Of a DNA stretch of 64,000 nt, positions 37,501 through 48,249 are shown one piece after another. Source of the DNA: Paraphoma chrysanthemicola (lineage: Eukaryota > Ascomycota > Dothideomycetes > Pleosporales > Phaeosphaeriaceae); NCBI GenBank assembly GCA_020744225.1, contig JAGMWG010000020.1, forward strand, positions 248,001 through 312,000, read 5' to 3'. The position numbers and the translations under genes were made by a program. How positions within the stretch are numbered: position 1 is the stretch's first letter; every line of letters starts with the position of its first letter. A model generated the notes under the pieces. That model was given only the letters and a program-made list of their open reading frames with translations, was not told the origin of the DNA and made no database searches.

Positions 37501-38793
37501 ATCCAGGTTATACGCAGGCGATGCTCTCGGCGGTGGAACTGGAGGTGCTTGCGGTGACCGAGTGGCCATTGGGGTGGCGTGGTACGACTGTGGTGGTGTG
37601 CCGACTTGGAACGGGTCCAGAGACTGCATGGACGAATCAGAGTCTCGCCTCGAGACTTGCCTTTGCGCTGCTTCATGCAATGCTTTACCCTCCTCGGCTC
37701 TCATTCTCTGCTTGACGCGTGCCGAGAACGAGTCTGGCTGCGTGGGTTCGCTCTGAAGGAAACGATCAGCCGCCATGGCGCGGTCGTCGAGCGGAGAGTC
37801 GTCGTCCTGTGAGACTAGACGCATCTCTGGCAGACGTGGTACAGCTGGAATGGCGGGCACGGCCTCGCTCGGAGCCTCTGCGAAGGTATGGAACCCAGTC
37901 TGGGTCCTCGACAAGGGTTTTGGTCGGAAGTCCTCCTCTTCCTCGTGGATCGTCGGCTCCACGTTGGAGATCTTCCGGGCGAGGACTGGCGACATGTTGT
38001 CCGAGTCCTGTGAGTAGTCCGAGTCCTGGCTCGGCCGTCGGGCGTCCGTGTTGGGCTGGATGGAGTCGAAGCCTGTCGGCGCTCGTGCGAGTGCGCGTGG
38101 GCGCTCTCCCAGTCCCATTTGGCCCATCCGCTGGGGCAGCGGGGGCGGGGCCTGGGCGTACGAGTTGATGTGGCCCATTTCGAGCTTCTTGCCCAGCGGG
38201 GGCGACAGCTCGCCGTGCGACGTGTTGGTTCGGGTGAGCGAGTTGCGCTGCTCCGTCTGCGAGGGAGTGCGGCCCATGCCTGCGCCGAGGTTCGCATCGT
38301 CCTGTGGTTTTGCCTGCGGGGGGTGCGCATTGGGCCTGGTGGACTGCTTGCGCTTCGACACCTCGACGGCGGGCTCCTCGCACTCGTCGCCGCCGTGGCC
38401 AATGACTTCGGGCACGGCGCGCACAAAGCTCACCGTCAGGCCCTTCTTGCGCGTGCCCGTCCTCAGGCCACCAGGGCCCGGGCTGCGCGCGCCCGCTGCT
38501 GCGCTCTTGAGGATGTCCTGCGCGCCCGGCCATCGCTGTGCCCTGGCCACGTCTATCCGGGGTCGGTTCGCGGTTGCGAGGAACGCGGCGGCGGCGTCTC
38601 TCTGCTGCTGCGCCCTTTCGGTCGAGGGCTTGAGGAAGGCATTGACGTCGTCGTCGATCTGCGTCTGCGTGGGCTTGTTCTCCGCCTGCTTGGGTGCCGC
38701 CTCCTCCTTTGAGAATATCTTGGTCCGCCAGCGGCTGCTCTTGGACATGATCTTGCTGGCCGCCTCGTGTGTTGCATCCCTGGCGTCCACCAT
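34564..38793 (-). CDS. Conserved-type fungal protein, disordered N-terminus and folded C-terminus, 4 exons
   Basis: Exons (minus): 35433-38793, 35133-35382, 34687-35084, 34564-34643, giving 4089 nt (1362 aa). All introns are GT-AG (50, 48 and 43 bp). Each junction restores a sensible reading, for example DSKENQARDVFASALPAAT across the last one. Residues 1 to about 560 are Ser/Pro/Gln-rich and disordered, with PSQTEQ and SRTQTGF repeats. From about 600 it is folded: an alpha-helical part (RVTHMRGIFALTAQLGGQLY, LQWLRAATWWFLRGRTGMEAM) and then a long beta-rich part (FCYFRMFVKASM, MRPKDRFQVKLAICSQSD). There are no catalytic motifs and no signal peptide or membrane segment. I do not recognise the family and infer no function. 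The start is a true ATG (MVDARDATHEAASKIM). Confidence 0.85.
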
Positions 38794-40066
38794 GATGCTC
38801 CGGGCGGAGGGTTAAAGGGAGAAGATGTCGGGACGGCTGTGCTGCGGTAGCTTAGGCGCAATGGCGTGTTCCTGTGTCGACCAATGCTCGCGTGTCCGGC
38901 CAGAAGCTTGAGGGGCAGTTTCAAATACAACTCCAATGCCCTGCGCGCCTCGGGTGAATGCAGCAAAGAGCGACGGAGCCTGAGCAAGAGAGCCACAGCA
39001 CGGTCAGATAGAGACAGGCAGACAAGCAGACAGACTGGCAGCCAGGGCAGCCAGGGACCAGAACAGATGCGGAGTAGATTGCGCCCAATTATAAGGGTCC
39101 ACTAACAATGCTTATCGTTTCCAAGTACGAGTAGCCAACGTCTCGTCCTCAAAACGCGACGAGCGTCAAGAGATGATGGCAGCTGTCGTTCCAGTGTCGC
39201 TGCCAGGAAAATAAGAAGTCGAGTCTCGGTGCGTGCATGTCACGAAGCACCTGGCAGTCTAGCGAAGGAGGACAGCATCCCCACAAATCAGTGCCGCACA
39301 ATCGTCAGGGCGCTCGTGTGCGGTGGGCGGTCCGACTGCAGTAAGTGGAGAGTAGTCCCAAGACTGTGGTTGTCTGCGACGAGTGCCTGTAGGTCCCGAG
39401 GCTTCTTCTGCTCCTTCACGGCCTTCAAATCACCGCCCTTCTCGCCGTCTATAATTATCCGGCCAGAGCCTCCCCACCATCCCGATAGCCTCGTTCACAT
39501 ATCCACCCGTCGTGGCCCCTGCTCAAAGAGCCGCAACCCGCCGCCTCTGACGTCTGTGGCATGTGCTTTTCTCCCTCGTTCCCCTCGCGAAACTTCCAGT
39601 CCTCCAACTTGAATCGTGTTTCAATGTGCATCTCTTGCATGTGCGGCCTGCAATGACCAGACCGGGACAGCCACCAACACTCTTGCTCCTTAAATCGTCG
39701 TAGCGTCTCTTTAAGCGTCGAGTGATAAGGCGGAGCAGGGGTCTTGTCGTCTAATTTAAACCTGCACCGCTCAACTAGTCTCGGTAGAAATTCCACGAAC
39801 ATGGCGTCGCTCCCACTAACTGCCAGAAAGAGTGCTGACACCACGAAACAATGCATCTTTTTCTTGGCCGCTGCACATCGACTGGCGCGCAAGGCAGCTG
39901 TGCGATGACGTGCAAGATCGGCTGAGAGTGCATGATCAACACGCCCAGAGGTCTCGCAATTATCTCCGTACATGCTGTCAACCAGAATGGCGCACGCTCT
40001 GGCCTACATCAACCAGAGCATTCCAACCCAGCCAATCCTGAATGCTGCCCACACATCCTGTCAGCC
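38794..40066. other. Intergenic region between divergent genes
   Basis: This holds the promoters of the 1362-aa protein (minus) and the second HET gene (plus). A possible small open frame on the minus strand at 39455-39856 is listed separately. Nothing else is supported. Confidence 0.5.
39455..39856 (-). CDS. Possible small secreted protein (weak)
   Basis: This is a 133-aa frame from an ATG at 39856. Residues 1-18 (MHCFVVSALFLAVSGSDA) look like a short signal peptide, followed by FVEFLPRLVERCRFKLDD and five further cysteines. No domain is recognised. Open frames of this length occur by chance in GC-rich fungal DNA, so this is only a candidate effector-like protein. It lies in the divergent promoter region upstream of the second HET gene. 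Confidence 0.2.
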   Translation of the reverse strand: MHCFVVSALFLAVSGSDAMFVEFLPRLVERCRFKLDDKTPAPPYHSTLKETLRRFKEQECWWLSRSGHCRPHMQEMHIETRFKLEDWKFREGNEGEKHMPQTSEAAGCGSLSRGHDGWICERGYRDGGEALAG

Positions 40067-41959
40067 ATGTATCGAGCATTGGAAACGCCTTCCACCATCC
40101 GACTTCTCGACCTCCACCCTGGGCATGAAGCGAATTCGATCAGCTGCAGCCTGAGGCACTGTGATCTAGATTACGATCCAGACTACGAAGCCATCTCCTA
40201 TGTGTGGGGCGAGCCCGTCTTTTCCGTCGATATAGAGTGCGACGGCCAAGCAGTATACATCACTCCAGGCCTGCAACAGGTTCTCAAACGCGTGCGGCTT
40301 GCCGACGCCATGCGGACCATCTGGGCTGACGGTATCTGCATCAATCAGAAGGATGATATCGAACGGTCAATCCAAGTTCAGCTCATGCGCCAGATCTATT
40401 CAAGTGCAAGTCGAGTACTTGTGTGGCTTGGACCGGACACGAACAGCGCCGCGGAAACTGCTTTCTCCCTCTGTAGAGCCGTCAGCGATGCGTTTGTGAC
40501 TGATATACTGTCCAGCCCCAAGCGGTCTGACAAACTGCTCATTACTGCTGATGATACGCGCTGGCTTTCGCTGCAAAGCCTCGTTGGCTGCACCTGGTGG
40601 ACTCGAGTGTGGGTACTGCAGGAGCTAAGACTCGCACGTGTGGCGTCTATCCTATGGGGACCAGAGGAAATCGATTGGTCGCATATACAGCATACCTCCA
40701 AGCATCTCCAATGTATAGCCTTCCCCAGATATCCCACTGGCATTTCTCCGCTGCAATTCACTCTGGTCAACGTCTTCGTAAGCGGACATCCAGGTGAGAT
40801 AGTCCAGACCGAAACTGTTGACCGTCACAACGATTACGATATTGTCACGTTACTGAGACTCGGTGATAAGCTGTCTTGTTCTGACGACCGAGACCGAATC
40901 TATGGGATACTTGGTGTGACAGACGACAGAGACAAAATCGTGCCCGACTACACCAAAACGGCCAATGAAGTATACTGGGACTTTGCCATCTGGTTACTAC
41001 GACGTGCTGTATCAGAGCGCAATGTACATCTCGATTTGTATAACTTGTTTGCACATGTCAAACACGAACAGGTTTTGCACAGATGGACTCCTGCCAGTCT
41101 TCCTTCCTGGGTACCCAGATGGAATATCACGGGCGCATCGTGGTTCTCGACCTCTTTCATCGTCAGGGAAGCTTTCCAGGAGACCTTCCGCATTCGCCAC
41201 GGCGAATGTACCTTGGTCAAGCTGGGCAGAGAGGAAGAGGCACCCAAACCCTCGCAGATTCCCGACGCTGGGAGATCGGATACCATTCACGTATCTGCTG
41301 CTTTTCTAGACGAAGTTGCTTCGTTGTCGAGCATCTTTGTTAGCCATAGCTCAAGCTCTATTCTGGAGAAGCTGCTCACGTTCTGGGACCACAACATTCT
41401 TCCCCTGCTTCGTGAGGATTTCCACCGCGACTTCTTGTCCGAGCTGTGTTTGACACTAGCAGAAGTTCATGGTATTGAAGATGGTTACAGTTTGATCATT
41501 GCGTATCTGGAATGGGCACTTGGAATACACGAGCGCGAAGCTATCTTATCAGCGACTCACGTCGTGCAGTGTCATTTGCTGCTCGAAGATCTGAAACAAC
41601 GCGCTGCGGAAGAACAGGAACCAAACTCTCAAATTTCTGATTCAGATGTCTTTAGCGTGAACAGTCCGCAACACAGGGAGTGGTTCTTCCGAGAGGCGTT
41701 GCCCGAACGCCTGCGCTTCAAAAGACTGCTCCTGACAAAAGAAGGCTATCTTGGCCTGGCTCCAGCTGCTTGCACCGTAGGAGATCAAATAGTACTATTA
41801 CCAGACGTTGGAGCGCCAATGGTACTTCGCCAGCAGGATACATTTTACCAGGTCGTCGGACCATCATGCCTCGCCCTTTTTGAGGGCGACAACGGCGTCA
41901 CCGAAGATGTGCGAAGCTCCTTCGACAGAGCGAGACTTTCGACCATCGAGCTTCGCTAG
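40067..41959 (+). CDS. HET-domain protein, single exon
   Basis: 630 aa from the ATG at 40067; the frame is open to 39932 with an upstream ATG (45 more residues), but the family normally starts shortly before the IRLLDL strand. HET blocks are complete: YEAISYVWGE near residue 43, IWADGICINQKDDIERSIQV near 86, YSSASRVLVWLG, then WWTRVWVLQEL. After the domain come DRIYGILGVTDD and LPSWVPRW, usual in two-domain HET proteins. No NACHT or ankyrin part is fused. Role: probable cell-death or incompatibility effector; no partner was identified beside it. The frame is intact, unlike the HET gene at 26000-28000. Confidence 0.9.
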   Translation: MYRALETPSTIRLLDLHPGHEANSISCSLRHCDLDYDPDYEAISYVWGEPVFSVDIECDGQAVYITPGLQQVLKRVRLADAMRTIWADGICINQKDDIERSIQVQLMRQIYSSASRVLVWLGPDTNSAAETAFSLCRAVSDAFVTDILSSPKRSDKLLITADDTRWLSLQSLVGCTWWTRVWVLQELRLARVASILWGPEEIDWSHIQHTSKHLQCIAFPRYPTGISPLQFTLVNVFVSGHPGEIVQTETVDRHNDYDIVTLLRLGDKLSCSDDRDRIYGILGVTDDRDKIVPDYTKTANEVYWDFAIWLLRRAVSERNVHLDLYNLFAHVKHEQVLHRWTPASLPSWVPRWNITGASWFSTSFIVREAFQETFRIRHGECTLVKLGREEEAPKPSQIPDAGRSDTIHVSAAFLDEVASLSSIFVSHSSSSILEKLLTFWDHNILPLLREDFHRDFLSELCLTLAEVHGIEDGYSLIIAYLEWALGIHEREAILSATHVVQCHLLLEDLKQRAAEEQEPNSQISDSDVFSVNSPQHREWFFREALPERLRFKRLLLTKEGYLGLAPAACTVGDQIVLLPDVGAPMVLRQQDTFYQVVGPSCLALFEGDNGVTEDVRSSFDRARLSTIELR

Positions 41960-42116
41960 ATTAAGTTATGGTACAACAGAATCTCTCGTAGCATGACAAC
42001 CCACCTCGTGTATCATTTGAACCAGCTCTGCGCAAGATTGATCTGCTACCAAAACACTACTCCCTGATAGCCTAAAAAACAACCAATCAGAAACCGCTCG
42101 CAAACACAGCTGGACC

Positions 42117-42898
42117 TCAAATCATGCTTCGTACCTTATTCGCCATGCCCTGCGCCATCATGCCCATATTCGCGGCTGCGCTTTTCAGCGTCCCGCCCAC
42201 ACGCATGAAATTCACACCCACGACTTCCAACCCTTTCATCTCTAGCAGTTTTTGTGCGTTGAAGCCCCATCGGTCTTTGATGTCTTGCGCATCCTGGTTG
42301 CCTGACATGGCCGCGGCATACGGTCGCTGCAGATCCCGGAGATCTTCAGATGTGATGTTGACAGGGCCAGGTGATTGCGCTAGGATGAAGACATAGCGAT
42401 GCGGTCGAGCGTAGAGGTAGTTGGGCAGTGGTGCTGGCCCGATGTACGGAGAAATTCCCGAACCTGTGGTAATGGAGAGTGTGCCGTCGGTGTTGGTGGA
42501 GATGTTTGTAACGAGCCAGTGGCGGACTTGGCCGAAGTACGTGTCGTCGTTCATCATGAGGTCCTGTGGCATCATGAGAATACTTTTGTTAACAGCTGCG
42601 CGGCTAGACCTACGGGATCGGTCAAGATCAAGATCAGGTTCTCGAGCTTCTCGGTGGGCTGGACAGCATATCAGCACAGGCTCAGTCAAATTCGCTCCGC
42701 ATCACTTACTGGAGGGCTCAAACCAATCGTGGGTTCAGGTTGCGTATCCTCGCGACCCAGTTCTTCACCGGTCTTATCTAGTGTCGCATTCGGCCATTTT
42801 ACGGTCACGTTGTATTTCAGATCCAAGTTCCCTGGCAATACATCCGTGATAACCTTATGCTCCACCAGCGCTTGTTTGGTGTTTTGAAGTTTTGACAT
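42117..42898 (-). CDS. Phosphatidylethanolamine-binding protein (PEBP/YbhB family), 3 exons
   Basis: Exons (minus): 42710-42898, 42614-42658, 42117-42563, giving 681 nt (226 aa), with GT-AG introns of 51 and 50 bp. Splicing creates the PEBP signature LTDPDLMMNDDTYFGQVRHW, followed by YIGPAPLP and HRYVFILAQSP, which are the ligand-pocket blocks of the family. No signal peptide is seen. Known members bind lipids or inhibit serine carboxypeptidase Y or kinases; the ligand here is unknown. The C-terminal NFMRVGGTLKSAAANM tail is of the fungal type. Confidence 0.88.
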
Positions 42899-43287
42899 GT
42901 TTGTGAATCGGGTTGTGAAACTGTTTCATCGCGACAAAATCTTCCATTGACGTGATATATGTACAAGTCGCCGTACCCATGTAAGCGGTTCCGCATCATC
43001 CATATTCTTTGGGGAGTGTACCAAGGCGATGCGACGCGTGAGTGGATACGCAGCGCCATTTGGCGAGAGACGTTGATATGCATCCCTGGACATGACGTGT
43101 GGATGACAGGCTGAGCGGACCTCGGCTTGAAAGCGCAAGCATTTGCACCCCATCGTGTCGCGCTCGATTCTGCAGATGAGAAAATCACTGCCTAGAAAAG
43201 TAATGTGGTAGCGATTTTGTGTGCTGGAATTGTATGACATGGACTATAGCATCAATTCATTTCACCGTACGCTAATGAATATCACTT
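42899..43287. other. Intergenic region between two minus-strand genes
   Basis: This is the promoter of the PEBP gene and the 3' flank of the deaminase gene. Overlapping short frames at 42817-43240 have no domain. Nothing else is supported. Confidence 0.5.
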
Positions 43288-43965
43288 CTACTTCCATGCA
43301 CTTGCACTTTCCACGCCATCTTTCTTGCCCTCCTGATACACCTCACTCAGTCTCCCATACAGACTCTTCACTCTTGCCATTTCTTCTCGTAGTCTGTCTT
43401 GTTCTGCCTCATCCTGCACCTCTTCAATCAAATTCGACACCGACTTCGCCTCAAAAAACTTATTCTTCCGGTTATACAATGCCCGCTGGCCAACCTGCTC
43501 ATCTGTCTCTTCTCCCTGCACGCGAAACACAGATTCCAAAATATCAATATCATACGGTATGGAGAATAGATCACGACTATCTTCGTACGTGAAGAGGTAG
43601 TAGAACTCCTTGAAGCCGGACCACGTTATTCCTGACAAGCAAAGACTGCATGGCTCGTGTGTAGCGAAGAAAATGCAATCCTTTGAAGGTGACGGACGCG
43701 TTGTAGGATCCGGGTAGTCGACTGTGAAAAATTGCTGAATGCAATTTATCTCGCCGTGCAAGAGAGGTGAGATGCGTTCATTGTTGGTGGCACAGGTGAA
43801 GGGGGTGAGGTCGCGTCGCGAGAGAATAGCGGCCCCGAAGAGTTTGGAGCCGGATGAGACGCCCTTCTGGGTGAGCGGGATGATGGAACTGGTGACGGTA
43901 GATAATAGTGCGGACACCAGAGAGGCTGGAGAAGACTTTGGATATGACGGTTGGGTTTCGGCCAT
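43288..43965 (-). CDS. Zinc-dependent nucleoside/deoxycytidylate deaminase-like protein
   Basis: 225 aa from the first ATG (MAETQPSYPKSS); the frame is open further 5', but only a non-ATG codon lies there. Zinc motif: H70-G-E72 (HGEINC) and P105-C106-S-L-C109 (HEPCSLC), the H-x-E / P-C-x2-C pattern of the cytidine deaminase fold. E72 would be the proton shuttle. The sequence after it (GITWSGFKEFYYLFTYEDSRD) resembles guanine- or tRNA-adenosine-type deaminases more than bona fide cytidine deaminases. The C-terminus has a charged helical tail (IEEVQDEAEQDRLREEMARV). The substrate cannot be told from sequence. Confidence 0.85.
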   Translation of the reverse strand: MAETQPSYPKSSPASLVSALLSTVTSSIIPLTQKGVSSGSKLFGAAILSRRDLTPFTCATNNERISPLLHGEINCIQQFFTVDYPDPTTRPSPSKDCIFFATHEPCSLCLSGITWSGFKEFYYLFTYEDSRDLFSIPYDIDILESVFRVQGEETDEQVGQRALYNRKNKFFEAKSVSNLIEEVQDEAEQDRLREEMARVKSLYGRLSEVYQEGKKDGVESASAWK

Positions 43966-45175
43966 GGCGGAAATTTTGGACCACCTGGGCAGGTCACTTC
44001 TACGCAACGTGTGAGTGGAGGATGTATTGTGTTTTCGAGGTCGTGCACGTGTGAGATCGCTCGTGCAGCTTTTTGACTGATTTTAGTTCTCGACTTGCAT
44101 CGCGACTTCGATGCTTTTTGTGATAAGAGAAACGGCGGGCGGGCCGGTGCTGACCGGTCCAGAGCGGCAACCTCCGATAATCGAGGTCATGTGTCCGTCG
44201 TGTAGCTCAGAGAGCTGAACACGACTAAACCGTTGATGGCCTTTATCACCTTTCTTGCTAAGACAAATAGACTATGATGAAGACGATGAACCTCATAAAA
44301 TCTCCTGGCTTTTGACACTTACAATCTCTTGTATGCCTTCGCACTGTACTTGACGACGGCCACCAAAATGGTACTTGCATTTTGCCCTTTACTTGGTGTA
44401 ACTTTCATGAGGCAACTAATCTCTGAAACAGGAGTGGTCACTCAAGCCAAGATTTTCCCCGTCCAGCTTGATCCGCTGGAGATATTTAAGAAGATGAAGG
44501 CGCAAGTCAGTTGAACTCCTGTCATATCTCAAAGACTGCCACGTTGCTGGTCCCAGTCTAGCTGCTGGCGTTCCTGCGACGTTTGTGTACTACCATGGCG
44601 GAACTAGTAATGCACTTCAACACCCTCCAGAGAACGTACATTTGCCTGTGGAGGACTACTTGTGCAGAGGTGACCAGGTGTGTGCAAAGCTTGCCAAAAG
44701 CTGAACAATAGGCAACCAGGTCCTGGGTGATCGGAGTGAGACATGTCAGCGTGAAGCCCAAGTAGCATCGAATGTCGACAAAGACACAAAGAGCAGGGCA
44801 AGTACCAGTAGCGCACACATGAGGAGCTTAAGGGGGAGGTGTTTGACGTACACTAAAGCGAATTCGTGCTAGCGGCTTTTGCAACCCCGCGCTTGCCAAT
44901 GATTCGTCTCCAACACCAAAATTCAAGTCTGGTTCACAAACTGCGAAATTTCCACCAACCCCAACTTCCCAGGCTCGGGCGCTGTTTTTGCCTGATTTCT
45001 GAAAAGAAATATAAGCGGAGGCATAACCGACACAAGTGGCCGCCGGTACCTGCTCATTTGAGGACATTGCGAGATTGCACAGATGGTCCAGCTACAGGTG
45101 TAATATAAGACACGAAGAACTGCTGCAGCTTTTAGTCGGACAAAGGAGCGCACGAGACATTACAAGTTGTGAAAT
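43966..45175. other. Intergenic region, 1.2 kb, no supported gene
   Basis: This is the divergent promoter region of the deaminase (minus) and TPR-SET (plus) genes. A weak pair of frames at 44353-44514 and about 44500-44703 (plus) reads protein-like (GVPATFVYYHGG) but has no consistent splice model. Confidence 0.45.
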
Positions 45176-47131
45176 ATGGCACTCCAAAACCATGGCAACA
45201 CAATTTTCCTTACCGAGCAAGAGGCGGAGCGCATCAGAACCGCAGCGAAGGAAAGAGTCAAGACGTCATCGGAGGCCAAGGGCAATGAACGCACACCAAG
45301 AGAGGCAACACCATCCATCCAACAGGCCACTGGAGCGTCCTTGATGCATGACATGGGTGGTGCGCCGGATCCCGACATGACTGATGCGCAGGGCGGCACT
45401 CTACCAGCTCTGGCCGTTGGTCATCCATACCCACCCTGCACGGTGCCTCTCCATGAGCTGGCTCCCATGAAGTTCTCTGATCTGAGGATGGAAACACATC
45501 ACCGTGGAAAGAAACTCGCCATCAAACGCGCTAGCCCCGTTGTAGGATTTGCCGTGCGATCCTGGTGTATGGTGCAAGACGAAGAAGGCAAAGAGACTGA
45601 GCGCCTGGAGTTTGGCTTACACAAGATGAGATATGGGGACGAGACCCTTGAGTTGACAAAGCGTTTCGTGATCAAAGAGCCGTACTTTACCGTAACGGAT
45701 AATGGTGAAGCTACTATTCGCATTGATCACCCTTCGGATTTAGTGTCCTTGACAAACGATTTGTCACCCAGCGAACTCGGAGATACGACAGCTGCAGAGA
45801 AGGCTGCAACTCGATGCAAGAATAAAGGCAATGCCGCACTCAAAGAGCAGGACCTCTCAGAGGCTTACGCAAGATACTCGGAGGGTCTGGACATTGCAAG
45901 GCTGCAGTCGCTCGAGGACTTAGCACGGGATATATATCGTAATCGCGCCTACGTTAGCCTTCTCTTGAACCAACTGGACTTGGTCATCACTGATGCAAAG
46001 GCTTCGTTGCTCGGAAAAGATGATCAGCGCTCAAGGGACCTCGACAGCAAGGCCTATTTTCGAGCCGCCAGTGCTGCGTACAGTCTGAGTAATTGGAAAG
46101 AGGCAAAGCAGCTGTTTGAAGAACAACAAAAACTTGCACCGAACGACAAAGACGCGAAGACATACCTGAAAAGAATTGCTATCCGCATTCGGGAGCAAGA
46201 GTCTGGCACTTATGACTTTACCAAATTACGTGTTAGCCTTTCACAAGCTCGCTCACGGGTTGATGCAGCAACGTTTGTCGGGAACACTGAGGTGAAAGAC
46301 AGTCCAAGTAAAGGGAGGGGTCTGTTCACAACGCGAAATCTTTCCGCTGGCCAGCTCATCATGTGTGAAAAAGCCTTTTGCGTGGTATGGGGCCATGAGC
46401 GGGATGCCATGACTGCAATGACGTACGACTTGCGCGACGACAGAATCCGGGTATCCCCAGTCGGGCTCAGCAAAGCTATTGTACAGAAGCTTCTAAGCAA
46501 TCCATCACAGATCTCTAAAGTCCTGGATCTGTTCGGTGACTACGATGGAGATGGAATGGCTGAATCTGACAGCCAAGATGATCCCATCGTCGATGTTTTC
46601 CGTGTTCACGACATCATGTCTCGCAATGCCTTTGGTCCTGGTAATCAATTCGGGGATGAAGGTGCACGCAACGCTAGTACTGGTCTTTGGTTACATGCGG
46701 CTTACATTAATCACTCATGCATTCCAAACGCAAAGAAGGAATACATTGGTGACTTGATGATCGTGCGTGCCACGTGTGCCATTAAGGCGGGCGAGGAGAT
46801 ATTCCATGCCTACGACGAGTCCAGCGATTACGACACACGTCAGGCGGCTTTGATGACCACCTGGGGCTTCGAGTGTGGTTGTGCTCTATGTTCAGCTGAA
46901 AAAAAGGATAGTCCAGAAGTGAGGAGTAAGAGAGAAGAGCTGAGAGGCGAGGCTGATGCATTCGTCGCGCGCGAACATTGGGCGAATGCGAAGAGGTTGA
47001 CGATTGTGAAAGCGCAAAGAATCGCGAAGGGTCTGGATGATACATACAATGGCGATCGATACAAAGATCTGCCAAGAATGGCAGGAAGCAGCATCCGAGA
47101 GTGGCTCAGCAAAGCCACTCCCAGACGGTGA
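45176..47131 (+). CDS. TPR-SET domain protein, SMYD-like lysine methyltransferase family
   Basis: 651 aa, single exon, true ATG. Residues about 212-340 form TPR-like helical repeats (NKGNAALKEQDLSEAYARYS, YRNRAYVSLLLNQLDLVITD). A SET domain follows at about 370-560: KGRGLFTTRNLSAGQ (SAM-binding start), INHSCIPNA (the NHxC core) and GEEIFHAYDE. FECGCALC at about 564 is the post-SET cysteine cluster. The MYND-type zinc finger of animal SMYD proteins is not visible. The order TPR then SET is typical of fungal SET-TPR proteins, probable protein or histone lysine methyltransferases. The substrate is unknown. Confidence 0.88.
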   Translation: MALQNHGNTIFLTEQEAERIRTAAKERVKTSSEAKGNERTPREATPSIQQATGASLMHDMGGAPDPDMTDAQGGTLPALAVGHPYPPCTVPLHELAPMKFSDLRMETHHRGKKLAIKRASPVVGFAVRSWCMVQDEEGKETERLEFGLHKMRYGDETLELTKRFVIKEPYFTVTDNGEATIRIDHPSDLVSLTNDLSPSELGDTTAAEKAATRCKNKGNAALKEQDLSEAYARYSEGLDIARLQSLEDLARDIYRNRAYVSLLLNQLDLVITDAKASLLGKDDQRSRDLDSKAYFRAASAAYSLSNWKEAKQLFEEQQKLAPNDKDAKTYLKRIAIRIREQESGTYDFTKLRVSLSQARSRVDAATFVGNTEVKDSPSKGRGLFTTRNLSAGQLIMCEKAFCVVWGHERDAMTAMTYDLRDDRIRVSPVGLSKAIVQKLLSNPSQISKVLDLFGDYDGDGMAESDSQDDPIVDVFRVHDIMSRNAFGPGNQFGDEGARNASTGLWLHAAYINHSCIPNAKKEYIGDLMIVRATCAIKAGEEIFHAYDESSDYDTRQAALMTTWGFECGCALCSAEKKDSPEVRSKREELRGEADAFVAREHWANAKRLTIVKAQRIAKGLDDTYNGDRYKDLPRMAGSSIREWLSKATPRR

Positions 47132-47538
47132 TCAATGTGCTCCGTCCATATGTTCATTGATACAGGCCGTCAAACCCCGAAATCGGAATGATGCTAAGTT
47201 AATGACCGTGTCGAGAAAAAGTGAGGGAGATGTGTTTAGGGACAGCATATGTAGAACAATCAATACAATATGTGCATAAACACACGGGCATTCACGGGGG
47301 AGCCCTTCGATTGCACAGCATCGATGTTTCGGGATCACATCCGAGTCGGCATCCTTTCCGATGTATTGACCAATTGACGTCATGTTCGACAACCCGACAT
47401 TACCGGATAAAGCAAACCCCTCTCTCGAAAGTCCCTTTCGATGCATTGTATCTACCAGGACTCTCGAGTACTTCCTACACAATCATCACCTGAGCGTTCA
47501 CCAGTACCTGCATATTTCTTACTGCAACCTCGAGCACG
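47132..47538. other. Intergenic region, promoter of the cupin gene
   Basis: Nothing recognised apart from the 3' flank of the TPR-SET gene and the upstream region of the cupin gene. Confidence 0.5.
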
Positions 47539-48249
47539 ATGCCCATCCATACCAAGGCTTACAAGCTTCCGACCACAGCTCTCATTCCGAACTCGCCGTA
47601 TCCTCTAATTCACTATCCGGGATTGCTTCGCGATTTAGTCACATCGCCAAAATTCCAAACTTCCGATGTTTTCGACATCTTTGCATCGAATGGCTGGCAA
47701 TCGCAGTGGATTGCTCGATATGGACCAGATATCCAATCTCACTATCATTCAACCACTCATGAATGCATGACTGTGATATCTGGAGAAGGCGCCACGATCC
47801 GATTTGGCGTCGCAGACGACCCTGACTGGAAGCAAGGGCAGTTCGATAGTGGAGCACGTGGCAATGGCGAAGATGGAGGCCTCGATTTGAAAGCAGGATT
47901 GGGTGACGTGTTCATCATACCGAGCGGTGTTTCTCATAAAACCTTCTCACCCTCTCCACCTACAACGGAACTTGCGTTTCATCAGCCAGATGACATCAAG
48001 CAAGGGAATGCGGCCAAGAACACTGATCCGGAGTCAGAACGAATGCACAGGGATTTCTTTAGCCAAGTACCTGTCGAAGGGAATTTCATGATGATGGGAG
48101 CCTACCCTTACGGTGGGGTGTGGGACTTTGCAATCGGAGGGGAGCACAAGGGACATGAACATGAAGTGTGGGATATACCGAGACCTGCAAAGGATCCTGT
48201 CCTTGGGTTAAGCCAGGAAGGCATATGCGGACTCTGGGCTCAGCCATGA
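47539..48249 (+). CDS. Cupin-domain protein (RmlC-like, YjlB-type)
   Basis: 236 aa, single exon, true ATG. Cupin motif 1 includes SHYHSTTHECMTVISGEG (metal-binding His and Glu). Motif 2 is GDVFIIPSGVSHKTFS with the second metal His. Between them is a flexible acidic/Gly insert (GARGNGEDGG). The C-terminal part reads MMGAYPYGGVWDFAIGGEH, typical of fungal YjlB-like cupins. No signal peptide is seen. The family binds metal, but its reaction is unknown. Confidence 0.88.
   Translation: MPIHTKAYKLPTTALIPNSPYPLIHYPGLLRDLVTSPKFQTSDVFDIFASNGWQSQWIARYGPDIQSHYHSTTHECMTVISGEGATIRFGVADDPDWKQGQFDSGARGNGEDGGLDLKAGLGDVFIIPSGVSHKTFSPSPPTTELAFHQPDDIKQGNAAKNTDPESERMHRDFFSQVPVEGNFMMMGAYPYGGVWDFAIGGEHKGHEHEVWDIPRPAKDPVLGLSQEGICGLWAQP

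Noticed and set aside
37766..38815. Overlapping long frames of 197-255 aa on both strands
   Set aside because: Shadows of the GC-rich 5' part of the 1362-aa gene.
42817..43240. Minus-strand frames upstream of the PEBP gene
   Set aside because: No domain, overlapping each other in different frames; promoter region.
44353..44703. Two frames reading like a thioredoxin-fold fragment (GVPATFVYYHGG)
   Set aside because: No CxxC motif and no in-phase GT-AG junction joins them; resemblance is too short.
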